Below are positions 55,253 to 64,000 of a DNA stretch of 64,000 nt, one piece after another; position 1 is the first letter of the stretch, and each line of letters starts with the position of its first letter. The stretch covers positions 20,163-84,162 of the forward strand of contig CALZMQ010000033.1 in the NCBI GenBank assembly GCA_945788625.1, read 5' to 3'. Below the pieces are notes generated by a model. It saw only the letters and a list, made by a program, of their open reading frames with translations. It was not told the origin of the DNA and made no database searches. Origin of the DNA: an uncultured Woeseiaceae bacterium. GTDB lineage: Bacteria > Pseudomonadota > Gammaproteobacteria > Steroidobacterales > Woeseiaceae. The position numbers and the translations under genes were made by a program.

Positions 55253-58200
55253 ACGTTACGCACTTACGCACCGCACTGGCAATGCTGCTGCTGCCAATGG
55301 CTGTATCTGCACAGGATGTAGACGAGACCTCGCTTGGCGAAGCCGTGGAACGGCACCTGTCGCTCGACGAACCGATCATGCAGTGGGTTCAGGACCCGGA
55401 GCGCGAAGACCACGAGGTGGCCGACACGATCGAGATGCGCGAAGGGCTGGCGAACGGCCTTGAGACCATCAAGCTGACCGGACTGGTGCCACCGATCTAC
55501 TTCGAGACCGGCGTCGCGCAAATCCCGGACACGACCGTCGTATCGCTGGGCGAGATCCTGGATGACATGCGTGATCGCATGAACGTACGGCTGCACCTCG
55601 TCGGTCATGCCGACAATCAGCCCTTGTCGCCGCGGCTGGTGGCCGTGTACGGCGACAACATGGGACTCTCGCGAGAGCGTGCCGGTGAAGTTGCCGAGCA
55701 CATGCAAACGGCACTGGCACTACCGGCCGAGGGCGTCTCGTACACCTGGGAAGGCGACCTGAATCCAGCAGCGAGTAACGACACACAAGCGGGTCGTGCG
55801 ATGAACCGTCGTGTCGAAGTTGAGGTCTGGTACGACGAAGTTCGCCAGAAAGCCACGCTGGAAGAAGTACTCGTACACCACGAAGCCAAGACGTTGAAGG
55901 TCTGCCGCATGCAGACTGTCTGTAAGCTGCGATACGTCGATGGCCACGCCCGCCGGGCGCGTGTGCAGAACCTCATTGCCCCGCTGAACTTCGATTCAGA
56001 GTCGATCGACGTGAGTGAGGATTTCACCGCCAGCGTCCAGGAAGCGTTCGCGAATCTCGAAGGCAAGCAAAACGTCGCCGTCAAATTCGTCGGACATACC
56101 GATACACTGCCATTGGCAGGGCGTGTCGAGCGCATTTACGGCGATCACACCGGCCTGTCGAAAGCACGTGCTCGCCGCGTTGCATTGGCCATTCAGGATA
56201 GCCTCGATTTGCCGACGGAAATCGTCATGAGTGACGGACGCGGCACCGAAAGACCGATAGCCTCGAATGACACGGCACGCGGTCGCGCCCTTAATCGTCG
56301 AGTCGAAGTTGAGTTCTGGTACGACGATCCATTACAGGAACTGCCCGACGAGCCACAGCTCTGTCCTGGCGATGCCGGCGCGGAAATGGTCACCAAGGTC
56401 TACGATCCGCCATGGGGAAGCATTCCCGATGTGCAGTTCGTTGACGGCCAACCCGTACTCAAAGACGGTCTTGCCGGCGTACTTGCGCGCTCGCTTGAAG
56501 ACGTCGCCGACAGGACCAATCCGCGCCTGCGGTTTGTGGGGTACACGCGTAACGAACGCCTGGCACGACGGACGGCGGGCGTCTACGGCGACGATATCGG
56601 CCTTTCCGCATCCCGCGCTCGCCGTGCGATGGAACTCGTTGCGGAGCAGATGCAACTCGACCCATCGCAACGGGAATTCGAAGGCCGTGGCTTCGTGCAT
56701 GCCGATGACGTTGTAAATGCGGGGTTTGTGCAAGGTGAGACCTCGCACGTCGCCGTGCAGGTCGTCTACGACGAACTCGCCATCCTTGACGATTACGAAG
56801 GCATTGACGTCACGCGCATGACGCGCGAACTGCATCCTGAGAACCCTCTTGGCCTGAACCTGATGCGCATTACCGTCGACGGCGAGCCGCTCGACGATCC
56901 GCGCCGCAGTTCATCTGACATACAACGCTGCACCGACGTGGCGTTGGCCGATGTCGACATCCAGTTCGGTTTCGACAACCTCCGGTCGGCGCCGCGCCTG
57001 AGCGTTACGGCACAACCATCGCGGGTAGATTTCGTACCGCAGGAAAATGGCACCATGGTGGGGTCGGACGTGCACTTCAGCATGTATACGAACTACTCGC
57101 ACTTTATCGAGCGGGCCGAGATTCGCATGTTCCGCAACGGTCAGTCACAGGAATCAACACCCTTTGAGGTGATCGATATCGGCGTCGACGGCCACGCGAA
57201 ATGGCAGCCGCCGGAAGGGAAGTTTCGCGCGCCGGCCGACGAGCTTGCCTACGTGCTGCGTGTGTATGGCGCGGATGACAACTTCGATGAGACGCAGGCC
57301 CAGCCGCTGTGGGTCGTGTACACCGATGCGCCGGTTGTCGATGAAGATGAACCCGTCGAGGAGTTGATCGAGGAGAATAACGGGCTGCCGGTACCGATGT
57401 CCGCTTTTGCTGCCAACCGCCTGAGTTTGCAGAATATCGGCCTCTCGAGCGGCACAGTTAACGTGCGCGGCAACGGCATCCGTCCCGATCAGGAAGTCTG
57501 GGTAGCGGGTCGCCCGATCCCGGTCGACGAGCAGGGCAGCTTCTTCGCTGAGGAAGTCCTGCCACAGGGTCAGCACACGGTTGAGGTCGCCGTCCTCGAC
57601 AAAGAAGGTAGCGGCGAGCTGTACCTGCGTGATCTCGAATTCGAGGACAACGACTGGTTCTCCGTGGGTATGGCCGATATGACCGTATCGGGAAGCAAGT
57701 CGGGCGGTGCAATCGACCTGCTGCAGGGTGCAAACTCAGTTTACGATTATGACTCGACGGTTGACGGTCGGCTCGCGTTCTTCGTGAACGGTAAGTTCGG
57801 CGATCACTGGCGTGTCACGGCGAGCGCGGATACGCGCGAAGGGCCGATCAGCGACCTGTTCAGCAATTTCATGGACAAGTCTCCGGATTCGCTGTTCCGT
57901 CGCATCGATGCCGATTACTACTATCCGACCTTTGGTGACGATTCAGTGGTGCAGGAAATGGCACCGACTATGGGCAAGTTCTTTGTCCGTGTTAGCCAGG
58001 ACGATAACTACGGCCAATGGGGCAATTTCAAGGTTGCCTACATGAATAACGAGCTCGGCAGGGTCGATCGCGGGCTCTACGGCGCTAACGCACACTACGA
58101 GGCGGACGCCGCAACTGAATTTGGCGACAAGCGTTTTGCAGTCGATGCATATGCGGCTGAGCCAGGAACGCTTGCCAGTCGTGAAGAATTCCGGGGCACA

Positions 58201-60345
58201 GGCGGATCGCTGTACTTCCTGCGACGCCAGGATCTGCTCGCCGGTTCCGAGCGCGTGCGTATCGAACTGCGCGACAAGGCTTCCGGCCTGGTGACGGGCG
58301 TCGTTAACCTGACGCCGGCGATGGACTATGACATTGATTACCTGCAGGGCCGCGTCGTCCTGAGTGAGCCGCTGGCTTCGACGGCAGATGACAGACTACT
58401 CGTGCGCAGTGGTGCCGTTTCCGGAGATGAGGCTTATCTTGTTGTGCGCTACGAGTACAGCCCGGGCTTCGATAGTATCGATGCTGTGTCCGTCGGTGGA
58501 CAGGCACATTACTGGTTCGGTGACTACGTCAAGCTGGGTGTGACAGCCAACGCCAACGAGCAGGACGGCGAAGACAGCAGCCTGAATGCGGCTGACCTGA
58601 CCGTTCGCTATTCGTCCGACACCTGGTTCAAGTACCAGCAAGGCACGAGTGAAGGCCTGGTTTCCCTGCCGCAGGTATCAGTGGACGGTGGCTTTGAGTT
58701 CGCAGGCTACGATCCAGCGTCGTTCGTGAGCGCCAAAGCCGACGCGAGTCGCGCCGATGTGAGCTTCCGTCTCGGCGACTTAAACCGTTCGTTTGATGGA
58801 CGCGTCACCTTGTATACGCAGCAGGTCGATGCCGGGTACTCTGCACCAGGACTTGCGGCGCTGACCGATACGACCAACGTCGGCGGTACGGTCAACCTGC
58901 CTTTGGGCGAGCGGTTCTCGGTTGCGGCGAAGTTCGATGATCGGGAACAGGAAGCCGGCATCGATACGAGCGCCCAGGAATATAAGCTTGGATACAAGGC
59001 TAGCGATAACTGGAACGTGAGTCTCGGCTACCGCCAGGACGAGCGCGGAGATACGTCTGTCATCGTTCCCCTGACACAGGAAGAGGGTAAGCGCTCGGAC
59101 GCTGTGTTGCAGGTGGGTTACAACTCGCTCGCAAACTGGAACGCATATGGATTCGTGCAGGACACATTGTCCGTAACCGGTTCCCGTGAGGACAACGGCC
59201 GCGTTGGCGTTGGCGGAACGTTCAAGGTGACAGACAAACTGTCGGTCGATGCTGAAATTTCTGACGGCGATCTTGGTACCGGTGGGCGATTCGGCTCGAA
59301 CTACGATTTCTCGGATCGAGCCAGCATGTATTTTGGTTACACGCTTGACAACGAACAGAACGACGCCTACTGGCGAAGCTCCACGGGTACGGAAGGCAAT
59401 CTCGTTGCGGGCGTACGTTCTCGCCTCGGCGACAGCGCCAGCGTATTTCTCGAAGAACGCTACCAGCATGGCGATACGGCAAACGGGATGACTCACACCA
59501 CAGGAATCAGTTTTGCACCGAATCAGAAGTGGAATCTCGGGCTGAACACCGATATCGGTACGCTGCGTGATGTTCGCACTGGCGCCCGGACCGAACGCCT
59601 GGCAACCGGCGTCCAAATTGGCTATGCCTCAGGCGCTCTGCGTATCGCGAGTGGTATCGAGTACCGTAATGATGACGTCGAACAAGCGGACCTTACCCGC
59701 AATGAACGCAAGACCTGGCTGCTGCGCAACAATGTGAGCTATCAGACCAGCCAGGCCGGGCGCTTGCTCGGCAAGCTGAATCACTCAGAAAGCGAAAGTT
59801 CGCTGGGCACGTTCTACGACGGCGGCTTCACTGAGGCTGTTGTGGGTTATGCATTGCGGCCTGTCTACAATGACCGTCTCAATGCGATCGTGAAATACAC
59901 GTACTTCTATAATGTACCGACGACAGAACAGATTAGCCTGCAGAACATTGCTGCCGAGTTTATCCAGAAGAATCACGTTGCCGCAGTCGACGTTACATAC
60001 GACATTACTTCAAACCTGACAATAGGCGGCAAGTACGCCTACCGCCTCGGCCAGGTCAGCCTCGATCGTGAGAACCCTGAGTTCTTTGACAATAATGCAA
60101 ACCTGTATGTGCTTCGCGGCGACTACCGCTTCCGTGAGAACTGGGAAGTGCTGCTGGAAACGCGTCTGCTGGACATGCCGGACCTGGGCGAGCGTCGCGC
60201 CGGCGTGCTGACCACCGTGTCGCGCTATTTCGGCGATCACATCAAGGTTGGACTCGGCTATAACTTCACGGACTTCTCTGACGACCTGACGGACCTGAAC
60301 TATGACCACCAGGGCCTGTTCCTGAACGTCACTGGCACGCTGTAA
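55249..60345 (+). CDS. Triple OmpA-domain protein with predicted outer-membrane barrel
   Basis: 1698 residues. Signal peptide (1-21); three OmpA-like domains at about 84-200, 245-360 and 395-510, each ending in NRRVEVE(V/F)WYD or a close variant and carrying GHADN/GHTDT-type loops, the third degenerate (GYTRN); then Ig-like modules (about 560-800); then about 870-1698 alternating amphipathic strands typical of a large beta-barrel. OmpA-like domains bind peptidoglycan, so it may tie wall to outer membrane and form the export or anchoring pore for the DUF11 protein encoded just before it. Ends in Leu, not the usual aromatic. Confidence 0.85.
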   Translation: MNVTHLRTALAMLLLPMAVSAQDVDETSLGEAVERHLSLDEPIMQWVQDPEREDHEVADTIEMREGLANGLETIKLTGLVPPIYFETGVAQIPDTTVVSLGEILDDMRDRMNVRLHLVGHADNQPLSPRLVAVYGDNMGLSRERAGEVAEHMQTALALPAEGVSYTWEGDLNPAASNDTQAGRAMNRRVEVEVWYDEVRQKATLEEVLVHHEAKTLKVCRMQTVCKLRYVDGHARRARVQNLIAPLNFDSESIDVSEDFTASVQEAFANLEGKQNVAVKFVGHTDTLPLAGRVERIYGDHTGLSKARARRVALAIQDSLDLPTEIVMSDGRGTERPIASNDTARGRALNRRVEVEFWYDDPLQELPDEPQLCPGDAGAEMVTKVYDPPWGSIPDVQFVDGQPVLKDGLAGVLARSLEDVADRTNPRLRFVGYTRNERLARRTAGVYGDDIGLSASRARRAMELVAEQMQLDPSQREFEGRGFVHADDVVNAGFVQGETSHVAVQVVYDELAILDDYEGIDVTRMTRELHPENPLGLNLMRITVDGEPLDDPRRSSSDIQRCTDVALADVDIQFGFDNLRSAPRLSVTAQPSRVDFVPQENGTMVGSDVHFSMYTNYSHFIERAEIRMFRNGQSQESTPFEVIDIGVDGHAKWQPPEGKFRAPADELAYVLRVYGADDNFDETQAQPLWVVYTDAPVVDEDEPVEELIEENNGLPVPMSAFAANRLSLQNIGLSSGTVNVRGNGIRPDQEVWVAGRPIPVDEQGSFFAEEVLPQGQHTVEVAVLDKEGSGELYLRDLEFEDNDWFSVGMADMTVSGSKSGGAIDLLQGANSVYDYDSTVDGRLAFFVNGKFGDHWRVTASADTREGPISDLFSNFMDKSPDSLFRRIDADYYYPTFGDDSVVQEMAPTMGKFFVRVSQDDNYGQWGNFKVAYMNNELGRVDRGLYGANAHYEADAATEFGDKRFAVDAYAAEPGTLASREEFRGTGGSLYFLRRQDLLAGSERVRIELRDKASGLVTGVVNLTPAMDYDIDYLQGRVVLSEPLASTADDRLLVRSGAVSGDEAYLVVRYEYSPGFDSIDAVSVGGQAHYWFGDYVKLGVTANANEQDGEDSSLNAADLTVRYSSDTWFKYQQGTSEGLVSLPQVSVDGGFEFAGYDPASFVSAKADASRADVSFRLGDLNRSFDGRVTLYTQQVDAGYSAPGLAALTDTTNVGGTVNLPLGERFSVAAKFDDREQEAGIDTSAQEYKLGYKASDNWNVSLGYRQDERGDTSVIVPLTQEEGKRSDAVLQVGYNSLANWNAYGFVQDTLSVTGSREDNGRVGVGGTFKVTDKLSVDAEISDGDLGTGGRFGSNYDFSDRASMYFGYTLDNEQNDAYWRSSTGTEGNLVAGVRSRLGDSASVFLEERYQHGDTANGMTHTTGISFAPNQKWNLGLNTDIGTLRDVRTGARTERLATGVQIGYASGALRIASGIEYRNDDVEQADLTRNERKTWLLRNNVSYQTSQAGRLLGKLNHSESESSLGTFYDGGFTEAVVGYALRPVYNDRLNAIVKYTYFYNVPTTEQISLQNIAAEFIQKNHVAAVDVTYDITSNLTIGGKYAYRLGQVSLDRENPEFFDNNANLYVLRGDYRFRENWEVLLETRLLDMPDLGERRAGVLTTVSRYFGDHIKVGLGYNFTDFSDDLTDLNYDHQGLFLNVTGTL

Positions 60346-60388
60346 CGCCGGTCGAGGCCAATACCTGGTCGATCCGCATGTCGGTGCT

Positions 60389-60408
60389 TGATGGACCCTC
60401 ATCCATCA
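60389..60408. terminator. Hairpin between convergent genes
   Basis: TGATGGA-6 nt-TCCATCA, a perfect 7-bp stem in the 72-nt gap between two convergent genes. No T-run follows on either side, so intrinsic termination is uncertain; position favours a shared transcript end. Confidence 0.4.
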
Positions 60409-60417
60409 GGGTTGATT

Positions 60418-63400
60418 TCAGAACTTCGTGCGGGGCGTCGGCATCATGCTGGCCGGCTTGCGTTTCCTGAGGAGCAAAGTCCGGGACTCGATATCCAGCT
60501 GCTCGTCGCCCATGGTGCGAATCTCGTCGCCACACATTTGCGCGATCGGAACGCCGTCACGGAACAGTATCCTGTTGTTCAGCGTTGCTGCGACCTTTTC
60601 TCCCGGCAGGATGATGCCAAGGAGGTTGAGCGGGTCCGCAGCAGAAATGGCAATCCGGTCGTCGCCCGGCTTCTTGTTACGAATATCCCGTAGCTCGGCA
60701 ACGGCGTCGGGTAACGCGAATTGTTCACCGGCGAAACTCTGCACGAAACGGCCGCCGCGAATTTCCCCCCGGGCTTCCATGCGCCAGTACACGCGAATGA
60801 GTTCGCGCCACGGCGGCAGGTTCGTTTCGCGATCGAGTACTTTCCTGAACACCACCCCGTAGCGCCTGAGCAATACCCACGCGATGTGTTCCAGCGCCTC
60901 GTCGTGATCGGCCTCGTTCTCATGATTGACCAGTGCCCAGCGACCCGCCCGGTCGAAACCTGATGCGGCCGGTCGCCTGCCGCGCCTGCGCGCGAAGCCC
61001 GGGCGTTTGCTCGAAGGTGTGACCAGTGCCCGCAAGCCGGCGTAGCTGTCGGACGTGACGATACCCCAGTTCACCAGTTCGCCGAGCGCGTCCTCGACCT
61101 GCGTTCGCAGAATGCCCGTCGCCTGGACGAGGTCGATGAAAAATGACGCGCCCCTTGTCTTGAGCGCATCCAGCACTTTGTAGGCGTTCGACGTCAGGTT
61201 GTCCTGGTCGATGTCGGGCAGCGGAGCGACGTCGCGCCAGTACGGCACCGCCTGGCGATCAATCAGCGTGATCGGCGCGTTTCTGACCGGGGAGGTCCTT
61301 TTCTCACCGTTGGCAGGCCGCACGGCCAGGCGCAGCCATACGCTCTTGCCGGTTGCACACAGTGTGTCGAGCAGGTCGTTGGTGTACAGGCCCAGTCGCG
61401 CCGGGATGATGTCGCGCTCCCAGCTGCCCGCCGCAGCAGAGAAGCCCTCGAGTTGATCGACGACAGCGGCCAGTGCATCGGGTCCTTCCGGTTTGTCGGT
61501 CAGGCCCTGCCAGTGGAACAGGAAACGCATGTAGTCGGCCGGCGATACCGGTTCGATCTCGCTTCGCAGCCGCTTGATCGTGTAGCGATGGATGCGCGCG
61601 AGCAGGCGCCGTTCGCACCACTCCTCTGGTGTGCCCGTGTCTTTGGCCTGTTCGGTGAATCGGCCGCGCATCACGAATCCTTCCTGCTCCAGTTCCAGCA
61701 GTGCAAATTCGATGTGCTGTGCGTCGACATCGAGCGGCTTCGCCAGTTGCTGCGCGGTAGTCGGCCCCAGACCCTCCAACCTCGACCGTATGAGTTCGCG
61801 GATTGCAGCTTCGCGCGTGTCTATTGCTTCGGCATGAGTCCGGACGGCAGCTATACAGGGGTCGATATTGGACCCGTCGAAAAGCAGCTCAAATTCATGC
61901 AACCGCTCGGCCGCCACCCACAGCTTTGCCCCGCCCGTGTCGACAACCGTCGCCCGGCTGTCCTGTTTCAATTGATCGAACAGGTGCTGCCAGCCGAATT
62001 CGAAATCGCCGTTCGTAATGTTGCTGTTGCCCCGCTGCCCTTCGGCATCGGTAATGAAGCCCAACACGACCAGCGCGTCGTGCAACTCATCGGCGCTGCG
62101 CGGCTCTGGCCAGGCCTCGTTGCGCACTCTTTCGATGGCTGCGGCGTCCAGCCTGCCGAGGTCCGCGGCCTCCGTCGGATCCATATAGCGCCGCGATTGC
62201 ACGGCGAGCGCGCGTCTTTCCTCCGCCGGGGCATCGTCGAGGAACGCGTAGGGCCTCGCACCCAGTATTTCCTGCGCCAACGGCGACGGGCCGGTCAGAT
62301 CCTTGCCGACGATCTCGACTTCGCCTGCTTCGAGGCGCTTCAACAGGCGGATGAAGCCGTCGATGTCCATGACCTCGTGCAGGCAGTCGGCCACGGCCTG
62401 GTTGACGATCGGATGGTCCGGAATCTCCCGCTTGCCCGTGATGTTCTCGGCGCAGGCGAGTTGATCGGGGAAAACAACGGCGATCAGGTCTTCGGCGTCG
62501 TTCCTCTGGAAATACGCGGGCGCGCGCTTGCCGTTGTGATTGCGCTTGATGGCAAGAGCGATCGATGCGGCCCAGCGCCAGTGTGTAGGGAACATCGGCG
62601 CCGCCAGCAAGGCCTGCACCAGCACGTCCCTGACGGTCTCCGAATGCAAGTACTTCGCCGGCTCGTCGATCGGGAAGCTGTGGGTGGCGGACAGAGACAG
62701 GATGATGCTGTCTTCCAGCGCCGCCGCCTGTAGTTCGAAATTGAATTTTCGACAGAAGCGCTTGCGCAATGACAGGCCCCAGGCGCGGTTGACCCGCGAG
62801 CCATACGGAGAATGGATCACCAGGTGCAGGTCGCCGGTCTCATCGAAGAAGCGCTCGAACACGATCTGCTTCTGCGTCGGGATGATATCCAGCGCAGCTT
62901 TGGCGCCGGCCATGTAGTGCACGAGCTGTTCGGCTGCAGCTGCGGGTATGCGGTACTCACCGATCAGCCACTTGACCGTCGGCTCCATGCCTTTGTCGAG
63001 CTGCTCGTTGAGGCGCGAGCGCAGCCGGGAGACCGCCGCCGACAGTTCATCCGTGCGCCCGGGCGCCTCGCCCAGCCAGAAGGGCAGGTTGGGCGGCTCG
63101 CCCCTGGCGTCCTCCACGTACACCTTGCCCTGTTCGATCTTCAGCATGCGATACGAGGTGTTGCCGAGCTGGAAGATGTCGCCCGGTAACGACTCGAACG
63201 CGAAGTCCTCGTTCAGCGTGCCGACTCTCAGGCCCTCGGGCGACAGCACCACTTCGTAATCGAACTGGTCGGGAATGGCGCCACCATTGGTGATGGCCGT
63301 GAGTCTCGCGCCGCGTCGTGCGCGCAGCCGGCCGTTGACGGCGTCGTGATGCAGATAGGCCCCGCGCCTGCCGCGCCGCGTGGAAAAACCCTGCGCCAGC

Positions 63401-64000
63401 ATGCGCACCACCTCGGCGAAGACCTCCTTGCTCAAATCCCTGTAGGGCCAGGCGCCATTCGTCCTCGCCGGCCACTTCGGCCACGACTTGCTGCGCGAGC
63501 ACGTCCAGAGGCTGCGGCGGTATGTTGATCTTGTCGAGCTCACCCGTTTCGGCGGCGTGCAGCAACGCGCTGCATTCGACGAGATCGTCCCTGGAAAGCG
63601 GGAACAGCCGGCCCTTGGGTGTGGCGCCGACCGAGTGGCCTGAACGGCCGACGCGCTGCAGAAACGCGGCAATGGAGCGCGGCGTGCCCAACTGGCACAC
63701 GAGGTTGACGTCGCCGATGTCGATGCCGAGTTCCAGTGACGCCGTTGCAATGAGGCACTTCAGTTTGCCGGCCTTGAGCCGTTGTTCGGCATGCAGGCGG
63801 TGCTCCCTGGCCAACGAGCCGTGGTGCGAGGTGACGTTCTCGTCGCCGATGCGTTCACCCAGGTATTTTGCGGCACGTTCCGCCAGTCTGCGCGTGTTGA
63901 CAAAGATCAGCGTGGTCTTGTGTTCATTAACGAGTTCCGCGAGCCGGTCGTAGACCTCCTCCCAGACCTCGTTGGCCATGATCGCTTCCAGCGGCGAGCG
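60418..64000 (-). pseudogene. lhr: Lhr-like DEAD/DEAH helicase, 5' end outside window, frameshifted
   Basis: C-terminal ~1190 residues of a large helicase. Near the window edge: [30 protein letters not shown] and [11 protein letters not shown] (motifs IV-VI). After about 63454 the reading frame changes: the upstream frame reads EVAGEDEW and the downstream frame resumes at [12 protein letters not shown]. The ~11 residues normally between them are missing, consistent with a ~32-bp deletion. The rest (winged helix, Lhr-core and C-terminal extension, e.g. [14 protein letters not shown]) is intact to the stop. Lhr-type helicases act in DNA repair. Either a recent inactivation or an assembly error. 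Confidence 0.85.

Noticed and set aside
61453..62733. 426-codon plus-strand frame opposite the lhr-like gene
   Set aside because: Antisense shadow of conserved helicase sequence.
1..64000. tRNA, rRNA and CRISPR arrays
   Set aside because: Looked for T-loop consensus, rRNA-like blocks and regularly spaced repeats on both strands by eye; none found.

Overview
The window is one GC-rich, gene-dense chromosomal segment of a Gram-negative bacterium. Lipoproteins, outer-membrane barrels, Tol/Exb energisers, a Tat substrate, an Lhr-type helicase and TolB/TPR proteins of the 'RNVFRVAAAY' type all fit a Gammaproteobacterium. My best guess, from gene style only, is a marine Woeseia/Steroidobacter-like lineage. 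I see no rRNA, tRNA, CRISPR array, transposase or phage structural gene.

Layout. 1-4468 (-): ABC efflux operon (adaptor, ATPase, two permeases; the last permease runs off the left edge). 4555-10000: metabolic genes (crotonase, GST, GAF/degenerate-GGDEF protein, Tat-exported SDR, octopine-dehydrogenase-like enzyme). 10282-13863: a 1193-residue beta-helix membrane protein. 13943-19186: beta-propeller protein, SDR, glutaredoxin fusion, FMN glutamate-synthase-like protein and TGS GTPase.

19431-31764 is the most unusual region. A secreted TPR-CHAT (caspase-like) protein lies divergently from an ECF sigma factor and a membrane anti-sigma-like protein that lacks the zinc-binding cysteines. Downstream of the CHAT gene, on the same strand, are six genes with strong ribosome-binding sites: a DUF4430-like beta-grasp protein, three large proteins I do not recognise (548, 622 and 331 aa), a secreted Cys-rich triple-repeat protein and an M15-like peptidase. 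An unrecognised 185-aa protein and a lipoprotein lie beyond the sigma pair. I propose a protease-gated sigma regulon, as inference only.

31761-39849: DUF1223 protein, CDP-alcohol phosphatidyltransferase, a broken aag (3-methyladenine glycosylase), a DjlA-like co-chaperone, PhzF, a flavin monooxygenase and a TolB/TPR membrane protein. 39850-40412 is non-coding and holds a short degenerate copy of the 3' end of the lhr-like gene found at 60.4 kb.

40413-50094 (+) is a tight nine-gene envelope operon: exported TPR proteins and lipoproteins, an ExbB/TolQ protein, two ExbD/TolR proteins and an AgmX/TonB-like protein. It is followed by a cyclic-di-GMP-I riboswitch (50282-50357) that leads into a two-gene operon: a 1594-aa DUF11/SdrD-like surface protein and a 1698-aa protein with three OmpA-like domains and a predicted outer-membrane barrel. 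Together they look like an energised envelope machine next to a second-messenger-controlled surface module.

60418-64000 (-): an Lhr-like helicase, cut by the right edge and carrying an apparent ~32-bp deletion/frameshift. With the broken aag, two DNA-repair-type genes in the window are damaged, or the assembly has errors there.
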